Source: Burkholderiales bacterium (lineage in GTDB: Bacteria > Pseudomonadota > Gammaproteobacteria > Burkholderiales > Thiobacteraceae). Taken from it: 41,528 nt of DNA. The translations under genes were made by a program, and so were the position numbers. The notes beneath the pieces are model-generated. The model was not told the DNA's origin. It searched no databases and worked only from the letters and a program-made list of their open reading frames with translations. The stretch lies in assembly GCA_023511995.1 (NCBI GenBank), contig JAIMAL010000022.1:1-41528 (forward strand). Reading direction: 5' to 3'. Positions 21,501-32,237 of the stretch are shown piece by piece; position 1 is the stretch's first letter, and the number at the start of each line of letters is the position of its first letter.

Positions 21501-21877
21501 AACCTTATGCCATTCTGCATGCGTCCTTTCTTGTCCAGGATCTCGCTCGCGCGCGGGCCTTCTACGAGGGCGTGCTGGGGTTTGTGCCCAATCCTGAGCG
21601 GCCTGATCTCGGCTATGAAGGGGTGTGGTATGACGTGGGCGAACAGCAGATCCATCTCCTCGCCCTGGAAAGTCCCGATCCCCGCGAGGGCCGCCCCGCC
21701 CATGGTGGCCACGACCGGCATGTGGCCTTCGCCGTGGAGGACATGGCGGCCCTGGAAGCGGCGCTTGCGGCGGCCGGCGTGCCCTACACCCGCAGCCGTT
21801 CCGGCCGCGCAGCGCTTTTCCTGCGCGACCCGGACGGCAACGCCCTGGAATTCATCGAAATCAGAAAACGAGGCTGA
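21497..21877 (+). CDS. VOC-superfamily (glyoxalase/dioxygenase fold) protein
   Basis: A 126-residue single VOC module with two beta-alpha-beta-beta-beta units. Metal-ligand positions are plausible: His8 in YAILHASFLVQDLARARAFY, His in QQIHLLAL, His in HDRHVAFAVEDM, and Glu in DPDGNALEFIEI. It resembles glyoxalase-like and fosfomycin-resistance-like members, but the sequence alone does not separate these. A long central loop (PDPREGRPAHGGHDR) sits before the second unit. It is translationally coupled to the EamA transporter. Confidence 0.88.
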   Translation: MKPYAILHASFLVQDLARARAFYEGVLGFVPNPERPDLGYEGVWYDVGEQQIHLLALESPDPREGRPAHGGHDRHVAFAVEDMAALEAALAAAGVPYTRSRSGRAALFLRDPDGNALEFIEIRKRG

Positions 21878-22009
21878 TGCCGGCGTAGAGTTTCGATGCC
21901 TTGGCTGTGGCTGGACGGATACCCGGCGAGGATGGTCAAGCCGTGGAGGCCATGGGCATTTGGGGCGGGCGCAAAAACCGGCGGGAATGCGACATGGTGT
22001 CGCAGGAGT

Positions 22010-22525
22010 TCAGCGGCTGCGGGCGGCAAGCCGTCGCCGATGATGGCGGAAGAGGGTGCGGTCGAGCCAGGTCTGGGTTTCCTCGTCCAGGTAAAGGAGC
22101 CGCGCGTGCACGCGATCCTCGCCTGCGGGAAGAATCTCCACCGGCAGTTGCAGCGGCCAGGGAAGCGGGGGCGAAAGATAAAGGGTGAGCACGCCGGTAG
22201 TCTGCGGGGCGGGCGCCTTGCCCGTCCAGCTCACGGTGGCGCTGGTGAGGGTGACGGCGACGGGCTCGGGCAGGGGCTGGTGCCGGCGGGCCAGTTCCCC
22301 CAGCAGGGTGAGGGCGAGGTCGATCTTGGCTTCCAGGCGCGCCAGGACAGGGTCCATCCCCGCTTCCGGTTCCGTCTCGCGGGTGGGGCATTCGAAGGCG
22401 GCCAGGGCCTTGAGCAGCGCCACGTTGCCCCGCATCCATTCCGCCACTTCCTGCGGCGGGAAGCTTTCCCGGGGCGTCCAGCGCAAGGGCAGCGCAAGTT
22501 CCAGCGTGACCCCGGAAGCTTCCAT
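22010..22525 (-). CDS. Atypical PilZ-domain (tPilZ-like) protein
   Basis: A 171-residue soluble protein whose layout resembles the atypical PilZ family (cyclic di-GMP receptor-like, XC_6012 type). A long helical region with LARLEAKIDLALTLLGELARRH is followed by a beta-rich part with the pattern VTLTSATVSWTG and LTLYLSPPLPWPLQLPVEI. It ends in a terminal helix with DRTLFRHHRRRLAARSR. The RxxxR and DxSxxG c-di-GMP motifs of canonical PilZ domains are not evident, so ligand binding is uncertain. It starts eight bases after the sugar-kinase stop codon on the same strand. Confidence 0.7.
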   Translation of the reverse strand: MEASGVTLELALPLRWTPRESFPPQEVAEWMRGNVALLKALAAFECPTRETEPEAGMDPVLARLEAKIDLALTLLGELARRHQPLPEPVAVTLTSATVSWTGKAPAPQTTGVLTLYLSPPLPWPLQLPVEILPAGEDRVHARLLYLDEETQTWLDRTLFRHHRRRLAARSR

Positions 22526-22533
22526 GGCGGGCG

Positions 22534-23790
22534 TCAGCTCAACAGCCGGGTACCCTGCTGCGCCAGGCGTGCCGCCCCGTAGGCCGCCTCGGTGTGGCGC
22601 GCGGGCACCACCGGCACGCCCAACAGGCGCGCGCGGATGGCCGTCCACACGGGGTTCTTTGCCCCGCCGCCGGTGGTGAAGACGCGCTTTGGCACGCTTG
22701 CGCCCAGTTCCACGAGGCGACGGTATCCCTGCGCCTCGATGCGGGCGATACCTTCCAGCAGGCCGTGGAGGAAGCGCACGTCGTCCTCCGGCCGCGGGCT
22801 TAAGCGGGGTGCGAGGGTGGGGTCGTTGATGGGGAACCGCTCCCCCGGGGCCGGCAGGGGATAGTAGTCGAGCCCGCTTGTCGTGGCCGGGTCGATTCGC
22901 CGCGACAGTTCGGCAAGCTGCCGGTCATCGAAGAACTGGCGCAACACCGCACCGCCGCTGTTGGAGGCGCCGCCTGCCAGCCAGCGGCTGCCGTAACGGT
23001 GACTGTACACGCCGCTTCCTGCATCCTGCACCGGACGGGCGGACAAAAGCTTGATGGCGAGGGTCGAGCCCAGGGAGGTGACGCCATCGCCGATTTCCGC
23101 GGCACCCGCTGCCATGAAGGCGGCGATGCTGTCCGTGGTGCCCGCGCGCACCAGGCAGTCGTCCGGGATGTCCAGCTTCACCGCCACTTCCAGGGGCACC
23201 ATGCCGAGACTCACACCCGGCTCCACCACGCGGGGCAGCAGGGAGGCGATGTGCAGGCTGCGCACCCATTCCGGCCAGCTCAGGTTTTCCACGTCGAAAC
23301 CCAGCTTGAGGGCGTTGTGGTAGTCGGACAGCCCCGGCCGGCCGGTGAGCATGGCGGCGATCCAGCTTGCCTGGTCGGTGCAGTAGCGGGCGCGGCTGGT
23401 GCCCGGCTGGGCCCGCAACCACAGCACCTTGGCCAGGGCCGAGGTGGGCATGGCGGCGATATGGCCAGGGGGCGCGACGGCGCGGATGCGTTCCGCTTCC
23501 GCCCGGGCGCGTGCATCGTCGTAGAGCAGCGGCGGGGTGAGGGGCCGGTTGGTGGCGTCCGTCAGCAACACCGTGCCCGAGGTGCCGGCCACGGCAATGG
23601 CCCCCAGCCGATGGCGCACGTTCTTGGGCAGATCCGCCACCAGCCAGGCCAGCGCTTTCAGCCAGCTCATCCAGTCGTGGATGTCATAGAGGGCATGGGC
23701 TCGCGCCACCACGCGTCCGTTTTGGTCGATGACGCATGCCCGGGCGCCGCTGGTGCCGAAATCCAGGCCCAGGGAGAGGTCGTTGCTCAT
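22534..23790 (-). CDS. FGGY-family carbohydrate kinase, D-ribulose-kinase-like
   Basis: A 418-residue sugar kinase. The phosphate-1 loop is GLDFGTSGARACVID at residues 8-22. The second half has VRAGTTDSIAAFMAAGAAEIG and GDGVTSLGSTLAIKLLS, plus a C-terminal TTGGGAKNPVWTAIRARLLG adenosine-binding segment. Its compact size and motif spelling recall the cyanobacterial/plant 'xylulokinase-1' group, shown to act on D-ribulose, rather than XylB (about 480 residues). The sugar specificity is thus an inference. No pentose-catabolism genes lie nearby. A TATACT box on the minus strand near 23826 may be its promoter. Confidence 0.85.
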   Translation of the reverse strand: MSNDLSLGLDFGTSGARACVIDQNGRVVARAHALYDIHDWMSWLKALAWLVADLPKNVRHRLGAIAVAGTSGTVLLTDATNRPLTPPLLYDDARARAEAERIRAVAPPGHIAAMPTSALAKVLWLRAQPGTSRARYCTDQASWIAAMLTGRPGLSDYHNALKLGFDVENLSWPEWVRSLHIASLLPRVVEPGVSLGMVPLEVAVKLDIPDDCLVRAGTTDSIAAFMAAGAAEIGDGVTSLGSTLAIKLLSARPVQDAGSGVYSHRYGSRWLAGGASNSGGAVLRQFFDDRQLAELSRRIDPATTSGLDYYPLPAPGERFPINDPTLAPRLSPRPEDDVRFLHGLLEGIARIEAQGYRRLVELGASVPKRVFTTGGGAKNPVWTAIRARLLGVPVVPARHTEAAYGAARLAQQGTRLLS

Positions 23791-23880
23791 GGAGGCGGAT
23801 GTCGTTTTTTATTGAATTTGGTCAGTATACTAGCGCGAACGGGAAAAAGGCGGCAGTCTGGGGCGCAAAAGCCGGGGATC

Positions 23881-24300
23881 TCAGCCGCGGATGTTGGACT
23901 GGGGCGCAAAATCCAGCAAGTCCACCCGGGGGGCGGGCTGCCAGCCCGGCATGCGGTATTCGGCCACCACATTGGTGAAAATCCCGCCGCGCACATAAAA
24001 CTTGGCGGTCAGACGCATGAAACGCGGCTGGGTGGCCGCCACCAGATCATCCAGGATACGGTTGGTCACCGCCTCGTGAAAATGCCCCTCGTTGCGGAAG
24101 GACCAGATATAAAGCTTGAGACTCTTGAGCTCGACACACCTGCGGTCGGGGATGTAGTCAAGGATGAGGGTGGCGAAATCCGGCTGGCCCGTCTTCGGAC
24201 AAAGACAGGTGAATTCCGGGATTTCCATGTGGATGTGGTAGTCCCGCTCGGGCTTGGGATTGTCGAAGGTTTCCAGGGATTTGGAGGGTTGGCTGGGCAT
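23881..24300 (-). CDS. queF: NADPH-dependent 7-cyano-7-deazaguanine reductase (short form)
   Basis: The enzyme reduces preQ0 to preQ1 in queuosine biosynthesis. The 139-residue protein is the unimodular type. Catalytic Cys34 and Asp41 are in the diagnostic [10 protein letters not shown], the substrate/NADPH motif is [21 protein letters not shown] (about 56-76), and [14 protein letters not shown] is near the end. ATG 24300 matches the family start. Upstream on the minus strand an extended -10-like TGGGATAAT lies in the left arm of the inverted-repeat element described separately. No other queuosine gene is in the window. Confidence 0.97.
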   Translation of the reverse strand: MPSQPSKSLETFDNPKPERDYHIHMEIPEFTCLCPKTGQPDFATLILDYIPDRRCVELKSLKLYIWSFRNEGHFHEAVTNRILDDLVAATQPRFMRLTAKFYVRGGIFTNVVAEYRMPGWQPAPRVDLLDFAPQSNIRG

Positions 24301-24329
24301 CGCTCGAATCTCGGGGGAATTGGGGTAGA

Positions 24330-24562
24330 ATTATCCCAGATTTGTCATTAGGGCGCGCGAGGATGGCGAGCCGGGTTTCGAGCAGATTCGCGCACGGGCG
24401 ACGAGCCAAAAGCCCGTGCCTATGGGCGAGGAGCACGGCTGCGAAGATGCCGAAAGACGGCCGCCAGGGCGCGCGCAGGCGGGATTCCTAGCGAGGCAGA
24501 GGTTATTTGACTCGCCAAATCGCCAAAGGCACAGGCCGACCTCATGACAAATCTGAGATTAT
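24330..24562. repeat. 233-bp element bounded by near-perfect 23-bp inverted repeats (MITE-like)
   Basis: The left arm at 24330-24352 (starts ATTATCCCAGATTTGTCAT) and the right arm at 24540-24562 (ends ATGACAAATCTGAGATTAT) are inverted copies matching at 20 of 23 positions. Inside are an 8-bp hairpin, GCACGGGC (24392-24399) with GCCCGTGC (24412-24419), and a 10-bp direct repeat AGGGCGCGCG at 24350 and 24466. No gene fits. No clear target-site duplication is visible next to the arms. Each arm carries an outward extended -10-like motif (TGGGATAAT toward queF, TGAGATTAT toward smc). A non-autonomous transposable element or a fixed divergent regulatory region are the two readings. Confidence 0.6.
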
Positions 24563-24655
24563 ACGTCATTCCGCGGCGACGCCGCAGGCAGGCGGACGCT
24601 TCGCCATAAAGGACGGAGCGCACAAGCCTCCGCCCCCAATCGAGAAGAAACATCC
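24563..24655 (+). promoter_or_regulatory. smc leader
   Basis: A 93-base stretch between the right inverted-repeat arm and the smc GTG. It contains a small GCGGCG-A-CGCCGC palindrome and a GAGAAG run eight bases or so before GTG 24656 that can act as a weak ribosome site. Nothing else was recognised. Confidence 0.35.
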
Positions 24656-27600
24656 GTGCGTCTGACCCACATCAAGCTGGCTGGATTCAAGTCCTTCGTC
24701 GATCCCACCACCATTCACGTCCCTGGCCAACTGGTCGGCATCGTCGGTCCCAACGGCTGCGGCAAGTCCAACGTCATCGATGCGGTGCGCTGGGTGCTGG
24801 GGGAATCCTCGGCAAAACACCTGCGGGGCGAATCCATGCAGGATGTGCTGTTCAATGGTTCCGGCGGCCGCAAACCGGTCTCCCGCGCCAGCGTCGAGCT
24901 CGTCTTCGACAACAGTCTGGGCCGTGCCCATGGTCAGTGGTCGGCCTATGCCGAGATTTCCGTCAAGCGGGTGCTGGAGCGTAACGGCGAATCCAACTAC
25001 TACATCAACAACATGCACGTCCGCCGCCGCGACGTGATCGACATGTTCCTGGGCACGGGGCTGGGCGCGCGGGCCTACGCCATCATCGAGCAGGGCATGA
25101 TCTCCCGCGTGGTGGAGGCCAAGCCCGAGGAGCTGCGTATTTTCCTCGAGGAGGCGGCTGGCGTTTCCATCTACAAGGAACGCCGGCGAGAGACGGAGCT
25201 GCGGCTCAAAGACACCCGGGAAAACCTGTTGCGGGTGGACGACATCCGCCAGGAGCTCGCCGGCCAGTTGGAAAAACTCACCGCCCAGGCCGAGGTCGCC
25301 CGGCGCTATTCCGCCCTCAACGATGCGCTCACCGAGGCGCAGCAGATGCTCTGGTTCCTGCGCAAACAGGAAGCCCACGCCCAGTGGGAGCGCATGCAGC
25401 GGGAGGTGACGCGCCTCTTGAATGACCTGGAGGCGGAAACCGCCCGTCTGCGCGAGGCCGAGGCGCGCCTTGCCCAGGCCCGCGCCGCCCACTACGAGGC
25501 CGGTGATAGGCTGCACCAGGTGCAGGCGGAGGTTTACGCCGCCAATGCGGAGGTGGCGCGGCTGGAGCAGGAATTGCAGCACCAGCGCGAAAGCCGGACG
25601 CGCATGCAGGAACGGCAGCAGCAGTTGGAAGCCCAGCTTGCCCAGGCGGGGGAGGGCGAGGCGCGACTTGCCGGGGAACTCGCCGACTGGCGGGAGAAGC
25701 TGGCCGCGGCGAGCGCCGAGGTGGCGCGGGCTCAGGAGGCCGTGGCGCGGGAGCGGGAACGCCTGCCGGCGGCGCGGCAGGCCTTCGAGGCGGCGCAGCG
25801 GCGGCATCAGGAGCTGCAACGCAGCCTGACGGAAGCGGAGCAAAGCCGGCGGGTGGAGGAGGCGCATTACGCCCACGCGGAAAAATCCCTGGCACAACTT
25901 GCCGCCCGCAGCCAGCGCCTCAAGGAGGAGGCGGCGCGGCTTGTGCGTCCCGACCGGGAGCGGTTGCAAGCGCTCCGCGCGCGGGTGGGGGAGCTCACCG
26001 GTACCCTGGAGGCGTTGCGTGGGGTCTATGCCGGTCTGCACCAGCGCCAGCCGGAGCTGGAGCGCGCCCTGCGCGAGGCGCAGCGGCGCCTGCAGGAGAG
26101 CGTGCGCGAGCTCGCCTCCCTGGAAGCGCGGCGCCAGGCCTTGGAGCAGATGCAGGCGGCCGCCGACCAGGACGAGCGGCTGGCCGCCTGGCTCGCCCGC
26201 CATGGGTTGGCCAGTCTCGCCCGGCTCTGGCAGAAGCTCCACATCGATAACGGCTGGGACGTGGCCCTGGAGGGCGTGCTGCGGGAGCGGGTGCGGGCGG
26301 TGGTGGTGGACGACATCGACCGCGCCGCAGACTGGTTTGCCGACCTGCCGCCGGCGGCGGTGGTGCTCGCCGAAGCTGTCGAGGAAGCGGAGATCCCGGC
26401 GCCCCGCTCTGATCTCACGCCCCTTGCTGCCTATGTGCGCTGGAAGGGCGAAGGCGGTGGGGTCCTCGCCGAGTGGCTGGCGGGGGTCTACGCCGTGGCC
26501 GATTGTGGCGAGGCGCTCCGGTTGCGGGGGCGGCTTGCGCCGGGTGAGGTCATCGTCTGCCAGGCGGGCCACGTCATTGGCCGCCATGGCCTGAGCTTCC
26601 ACGGCGAGCAGTCGGCCCTGCACGGGGTGCTGCTGCGGCAGCGGGAAATCGAGCTCCTCACCCGGGAGATCGAAAGCCAACGCGCACGCCAAGGGGAGGC
26701 GGAGCGGGCGGTGGAGCAGGCGGAGGCCACGCTAACCGCCCACAAGGGGGAGATGGCGGCACACCAGGCCGACATCAGCCGCCAGCAGCAGGAGCTGCAC
26801 CAACTGCAACTGGAGGTGCAGAAGCTCGCCCAGATGGAAGCCCAGGCCGAACAGCGTTCCAAGGCGATCGAGCAGGAACTGGCGGAAGTGACGGCCGCGT
26901 TGGTTCGCGAGGAGGAACAGAAAAAAAACAGTGCCGAAGCCCTGCGGGAGCTGCGCCTCCGAATCGAAACCCTGCTGGAACATCTGGCCGATGCCAAGCA
27001 TGCGCGCGACGAGGCGGAGGCGGAACTCAACCGCCAGACCCACCGCCTCGCCGAGGCCGAGCGGCTCGCCCAGGAGGCGGTTTTCAACGAGCGAAGTTGT
27101 GCCGCCAAGCTGCGGGAGCTGGAAAACCTGCAGCGCCTGTCCCGGGAAAATGCCGAACGGCTGACCGCGGAGCGGGCGCGGCTTGCCCATGAGCTGGCAA
27201 GCCTCGACGAAGCCCCGCTGCGCGCCGCCCTCGATGCGGCGCTGGATGCCCGTCGCGGGGCGGAAGCACGGCAGGCCGCGGCCCGGGATGCCCTCAACCA
27301 GGCGAGCGAAGCCCTGCGACAGGTGGAGGCGGAGCGCCTGGCCCTGGAGCAGAAACTCAACCCCCTGCGCGACCGCCTCGAGCAGGCGCGCCTGAAGGAA
27401 CAGGAAGCGCGGCTTAACGACGAACAGGCCGCCCAGCAGCTTGCCGAAGCGGGCGCCGACCTCGACCGGCTTGCCGCCCAGGTGGAAAAAGGAGCCAGGG
27501 CCGATCATCTGGCGCGGGAGATTGCGCGGCTCAAGCAGGACATCGAGGCCCTGGGGCCGGTGAACCTCGCCGCGCTGCAGGAGCTGGCATCGGCCAGCGA

Positions 27601-28174
27601 ACGCAAGGCCTACCTGGATACCCAGGCCGCCGATCTCAGCCAGGCGGTGGAGACACTGGAAAGCGCCATCGCCCGCATCGACCGCGAGACCCGGGAACGG
27701 CTGCAGCAGACCTATGACACCGTCAATGGCTATTTCCGGGAACTCTTCCCCTCCATCTTCGGCGGCGGGCATGCGGAACTCATCCTCACCGGCGACAACC
27801 TGCTGGATGCCGGCGTGCAGATCGTGGCGCAGCCGCCGGGCAAGCGCAACAACAGCCTGCATGTGCTCTCCGGCGGGGAGAAGGCGCTCACCGCGCTGGC
27901 GCTGGTGTTCTCCCTGTTCCGCCTCAATCCCGCGCCCTTCTGCCTCCTCGACGAGGTGGATGCGCCGCTGGACGATGCCAACACCTGGCGGTTCTGCGAG
28001 CTGGTGCGGCGCATGTCGGAACACACCCAGTTCCTCTTCGTCACCCACAACAAGATCACCATGGAAATGGCGCAGCAATTGATCGGCGTCACCATGCCCG
28101 AGCCCGGCGTATCCCGTGTGGTGGCGGTGGACGTGGAGGATGCGATGAAGATGCAGGAAAAGGCCGTTGCCTGA
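24656..28174 (+). CDS. smc: Chromosome segregation ATPase SMC
   Basis: The 1172-residue SMC protein is the core ATPase of bacterial condensin, working with ScpA/ScpB (13101-14691). The N-terminal head has Walker A in GIVGPNGCGKSNVIDAVRW (near residue 32). Coiled coil occupies about 170-500 and 670-1020, with charged alanine/glutamate/arginine-rich heptads. The hinge lies near 510-650. The C-terminal head has the ABC signature VLSGGEKALTALALVFS and Walker B in FCLLDEVDAPLDDAN. The GTG start at 24656 gives the family N-terminus VRLTHIKLAGFKSFVDPT. It is followed twelve bases later by zipA. Confidence 0.98.
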   Translation: MRLTHIKLAGFKSFVDPTTIHVPGQLVGIVGPNGCGKSNVIDAVRWVLGESSAKHLRGESMQDVLFNGSGGRKPVSRASVELVFDNSLGRAHGQWSAYAEISVKRVLERNGESNYYINNMHVRRRDVIDMFLGTGLGARAYAIIEQGMISRVVEAKPEELRIFLEEAAGVSIYKERRRETELRLKDTRENLLRVDDIRQELAGQLEKLTAQAEVARRYSALNDALTEAQQMLWFLRKQEAHAQWERMQREVTRLLNDLEAETARLREAEARLAQARAAHYEAGDRLHQVQAEVYAANAEVARLEQELQHQRESRTRMQERQQQLEAQLAQAGEGEARLAGELADWREKLAAASAEVARAQEAVARERERLPAARQAFEAAQRRHQELQRSLTEAEQSRRVEEAHYAHAEKSLAQLAARSQRLKEEAARLVRPDRERLQALRARVGELTGTLEALRGVYAGLHQRQPELERALREAQRRLQESVRELASLEARRQALEQMQAAADQDERLAAWLARHGLASLARLWQKLHIDNGWDVALEGVLRERVRAVVVDDIDRAADWFADLPPAAVVLAEAVEEAEIPAPRSDLTPLAAYVRWKGEGGGVLAEWLAGVYAVADCGEALRLRGRLAPGEVIVCQAGHVIGRHGLSFHGEQSALHGVLLRQREIELLTREIESQRARQGEAERAVEQAEATLTAHKGEMAAHQADISRQQQELHQLQLEVQKLAQMEAQAEQRSKAIEQELAEVTAALVREEEQKKNSAEALRELRLRIETLLEHLADAKHARDEAEAELNRQTHRLAEAERLAQEAVFNERSCAAKLRELENLQRLSRENAERLTAERARLAHELASLDEAPLRAALDAALDARRGAEARQAAARDALNQASEALRQVEAERLALEQKLNPLRDRLEQARLKEQEARLNDEQAAQQLAEAGADLDRLAAQVEKGARADHLAREIARLKQDIEALGPVNLAALQELASASERKAYLDTQAADLSQAVETLESAIARIDRETRERLQQTYDTVNGYFRELFPSIFGGGHAELILTGDNLLDAGVQIVAQPPGKRNNSLHVLSGGEKALTALALVFSLFRLNPAPFCLLDEVDAPLDDANTWRFCELVRRMSEHTQFLFVTHNKITMEMAQQLIGVTMPEPGVSRVVAVDVEDAMKMQEKAVA

Positions 28175-28186
28175 CGGGAAGCCCCA

Positions 28187-29269
28187 ATGAACGATCTGCA
28201 ATTGAGTCTGCTTGGCGTCGGTGTCGTCGTGATCCTCGGCGTCATCGCCTACAACGCCTGGCAGGAGCGCCGTTTCCGCAAGCTCGCCCAGCAGCGTTTC
28301 CAGGCCCAGCGCACCGACGTGCTGCTGGGTGATGCGCCGGCGGACGAACGCATCGAACCCACCCTCTCCGCCGGCGAGGCGGATGCGCCGCCGCTGGAGG
28401 CGCCGCCCCCCGCTGAGAAGAAACCCGCGGCAGGCGGCGGCGAATGGCCGTCCGAGGTGGACCGGGAGATTTCCTGCGTGGTGCGTCTGACCCTGGCCGA
28501 GCCCCAGCCGGCGGCCAGCGTGCGCGCCGCCCTCGCCACCGACATGCCCTGGGACAAGCCCTGCGCCTGGTTCGTGCAGACGCGGGAGGGGCAGTGGGCT
28601 GCGCTGCCCGGGGTGGAGGAAGGGGCGACCATCGCCGCCGCGGTGGGTGCGCTTCAGCTTGCCGACCGCGCCGGGGCAGTGCGTCCGGAGACACTGGAGC
28701 GGTTTCTGAATCAGGCGCAGGAGGCCGCCGCGCGGCTTCTGGCCGTGGCCCAGTTACCGGAGAAAGCGCCCACCCTGAGGGCGGCGCAGGCGCTGGATGA
28801 ATTCTGCGCCGATGTGGACGTGCTGGTGGGGGTGAACGTGGTGGCGATGGGGGAAGCGAGTTTCCCCGGCACGAAGCTGCGCGCGCTGGCGGAGGCCGCG
28901 GGTCTGCGCCTTGCTGCCGATGGCACCTTCCAGTACCGGGACGAAGCCGGCCACGTCCTCTATGCGCTTGCCAACCAGGAACCCGCCGCCTTCGAGGCGG
29001 AGAACATGCGCCAGTTTTCCACCCATGGTGTGACCCTGCTTTTCGATGTGCCCCGCGTGGCGGGTGGGCTGCGCGTCTTCGATCAGATGATGCAGTTCGC
29101 CCGGCATCTCGCCGATGCCTTGAAGGGCAGTCTGGTGGATGACAACCTGCGGCCCCTCACCGACGAGGGCGTGGCGAAGATCCGCCAACAGCTTGCCGCC
29201 CTCTACGCCAAAATGGAGGCGCGGGGCATTCCGGCAGGCAGCCCGCGGGCGCTGCGGCTTTTCTCCTGA
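28187..29269 (+). CDS. zipA: ZipA-like cell division protein (FtsZ-binding C-terminal domain)
   Basis: A 360-residue protein with a single N-terminal membrane anchor (LSLLGVGVVVILGVIAYNAW, residues 6-25) and a basic cytoplasmic flank. A Pro/Ala/Glu-rich linker (about 45-90) is followed by a C-terminal region (about 225-355) resembling the ZipA FtsZ-binding domain: VDVLVGVNVVAMGEASFPGTKL and GLRVFDQMMQFARHLADAL. The segment 95-210 is less conserved. Position between smc and ligA supports the call, since zipA-ligA linkage is typical of beta- and gammaproteobacteria. ZipA tethers and stabilises FtsZ at the septum. Confidence 0.85.
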   Translation: MNDLQLSLLGVGVVVILGVIAYNAWQERRFRKLAQQRFQAQRTDVLLGDAPADERIEPTLSAGEADAPPLEAPPPAEKKPAAGGGEWPSEVDREISCVVRLTLAEPQPAASVRAALATDMPWDKPCAWFVQTREGQWAALPGVEEGATIAAAVGALQLADRAGAVRPETLERFLNQAQEAAARLLAVAQLPEKAPTLRAAQALDEFCADVDVLVGVNVVAMGEASFPGTKLRALAEAAGLRLAADGTFQYRDEAGHVLYALANQEPAAFEAENMRQFSTHGVTLLFDVPRVAGGLRVFDQMMQFARHLADALKGSLVDDNLRPLTDEGVAKIRQQLAALYAKMEARGIPAGSPRALRLFS

Positions 29270-31300
<2,031 letters not shown>

Positions 31301-31325
31301 TCCCGGGAGGCAAAGGACATCTCCC
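31301..31325 (+). promoter_or_regulatory. galU ribosome-binding region with potential occluding hairpin
   Basis: TCCCGGGA (31301-31308) is a palindrome. GGGAG (31305-31309) can also pair with CTCCC (31321-31325), which sits directly against the galU ATG. That hairpin would place the AAAGGA ribosome site (31312-31317) in its loop. Confidence 0.3.
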
Positions 31326-32216
31326 ATGAAAAACAGACTCAGCAAGGCAGTGTATCCGGTGGCGGGCATGGGCACCCGCTTTCTGCCGGCCACCAAGGCA
31401 AGCCCCAAGGAAATGCTGCCCATCGTGGACAAGCCGCTCATCCAGTATGCAGTGGAGGAGGCCATCGCCGCTGGTCTGACCGAAATGGTGTTCGTCACCG
31501 GTCGCGGCAAACGGGCGATCGAGGATCATTTCGACAAGAACTACGAGCTCGAAGCCGAACTTGCCGCCCGCGGCAAGCAAAACGTCCTGGCCACCCTACG
31601 GGCCATGCTGCCCGCCAATGTGAGTTGCGTCTACACCCGCCAGCCGGAGGCCCTGGGACTGGGCCATGCCGTGCTCTGTGCGCGGCCGGTGGTGGGAGAG
31701 GAACCCTTTGCCGTCATCCTCGCCGATGATCTCATCGACGCCGAGCCCCCGGCGCTTGCCCAGATGGTGGCCCTCTACGAAAGGCACCAGTGCACCATCC
31801 TCGGGGTGCAGCAAGTGGACCGGGCGCACACGCGCTTTTACGGGATCGTCGCCAGTGAACCCGTGGGCGAGCGCGTGAGCCGCGTCACCGGTATCGTGGA
31901 AAAACCCCGGCCGGAGGAGGCCCCCTCGACCCTGGCCGTGGTGGGCCGCTACATCCTCACCCCCCGCATCTTCGATCTGCTCAAGCAGGTGCAGCCCGGC
32001 GCAGGGGGAGAGATTCAGCTCACCGATGCCATCGCCGCCCTCCTTGGCGAGGAGCCCATCCTGGCCTATGAATTCACCGGCACCCGCTACGACTGCGGCA
32101 GCAAGCTGGGCTACCTTCGCGCCACCATCGACTATGCTTTGAAACACCCGGAAGTGGGCGAAGCCTTCCGGGACCACCTGCTTCACGTGCAGGACACACT
32201 CGTCACCAGATCCTGA
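31326..32216 (+). CDS. galU: UTP--glucose-1-phosphate uridylyltransferase
   Basis: A 296-residue nucleotidyltransferase making UDP-glucose for polysaccharide and LPS synthesis. The signature [28 protein letters not shown] (residues 15-42, seen in parts) binds [18 protein letters not shown] near 125, [23 protein letters not shown] near 190 and [15 protein letters not shown] near 225 complete the active site. The length equals typical GalU. The gene sits 25 bases after ligA and may be cotranscribed with it. The downstream DsrE-like, hpt and mtiP genes run in the same direction. Confidence 0.97.
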   Translation: MKNRLSKAVYPVAGMGTRFLPATKASPKEMLPIVDKPLIQYAVEEAIAAGLTEMVFVTGRGKRAIEDHFDKNYELEAELAARGKQNVLATLRAMLPANVSCVYTRQPEALGLGHAVLCARPVVGEEPFAVILADDLIDAEPPALAQMVALYERHQCTILGVQQVDRAHTRFYGIVASEPVGERVSRVTGIVEKPRPEEAPSTLAVVGRYILTPRIFDLLKQVQPGAGGEIQLTDAIAALLGEEPILAYEFTGTRYDCGSKLGYLRATIDYALKHPEVGEAFRDHLLHVQDTLVTRS

Positions 32217-32220
32217 TCAA

Positions 32221-32232
32221 CCTCCCGGGAGG
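32221..32232 (+). promoter_or_regulatory. 12-bp palindrome covering the ribosome-binding site of the DsrE-like gene
   Basis: CCTCCCGGGAGG is perfectly self-complementary, and its right half (GGGAGGA) is the Shine-Dalgarno sequence of the gene starting at 32238. A similar TCCCGGGAGG stands in front of galU at 31301. Confidence 0.4.
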
Positions 32233-32237
32233 ACATC

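Noticed and set aside
24350-24543. tRNA or structured RNA gene inside the inverted-repeat element
   Set aside because: No cloverleaf, anticodon arm or T-loop sequence could be found; only one 8-bp hairpin is evident.
24566-26692. Open frame of about 700 codons antisense to smc
   Set aside because: Low-complexity His/Leu/Gln-rich translation is a shadow of the coiled-coil codons of smc; no domain or ribosome site.
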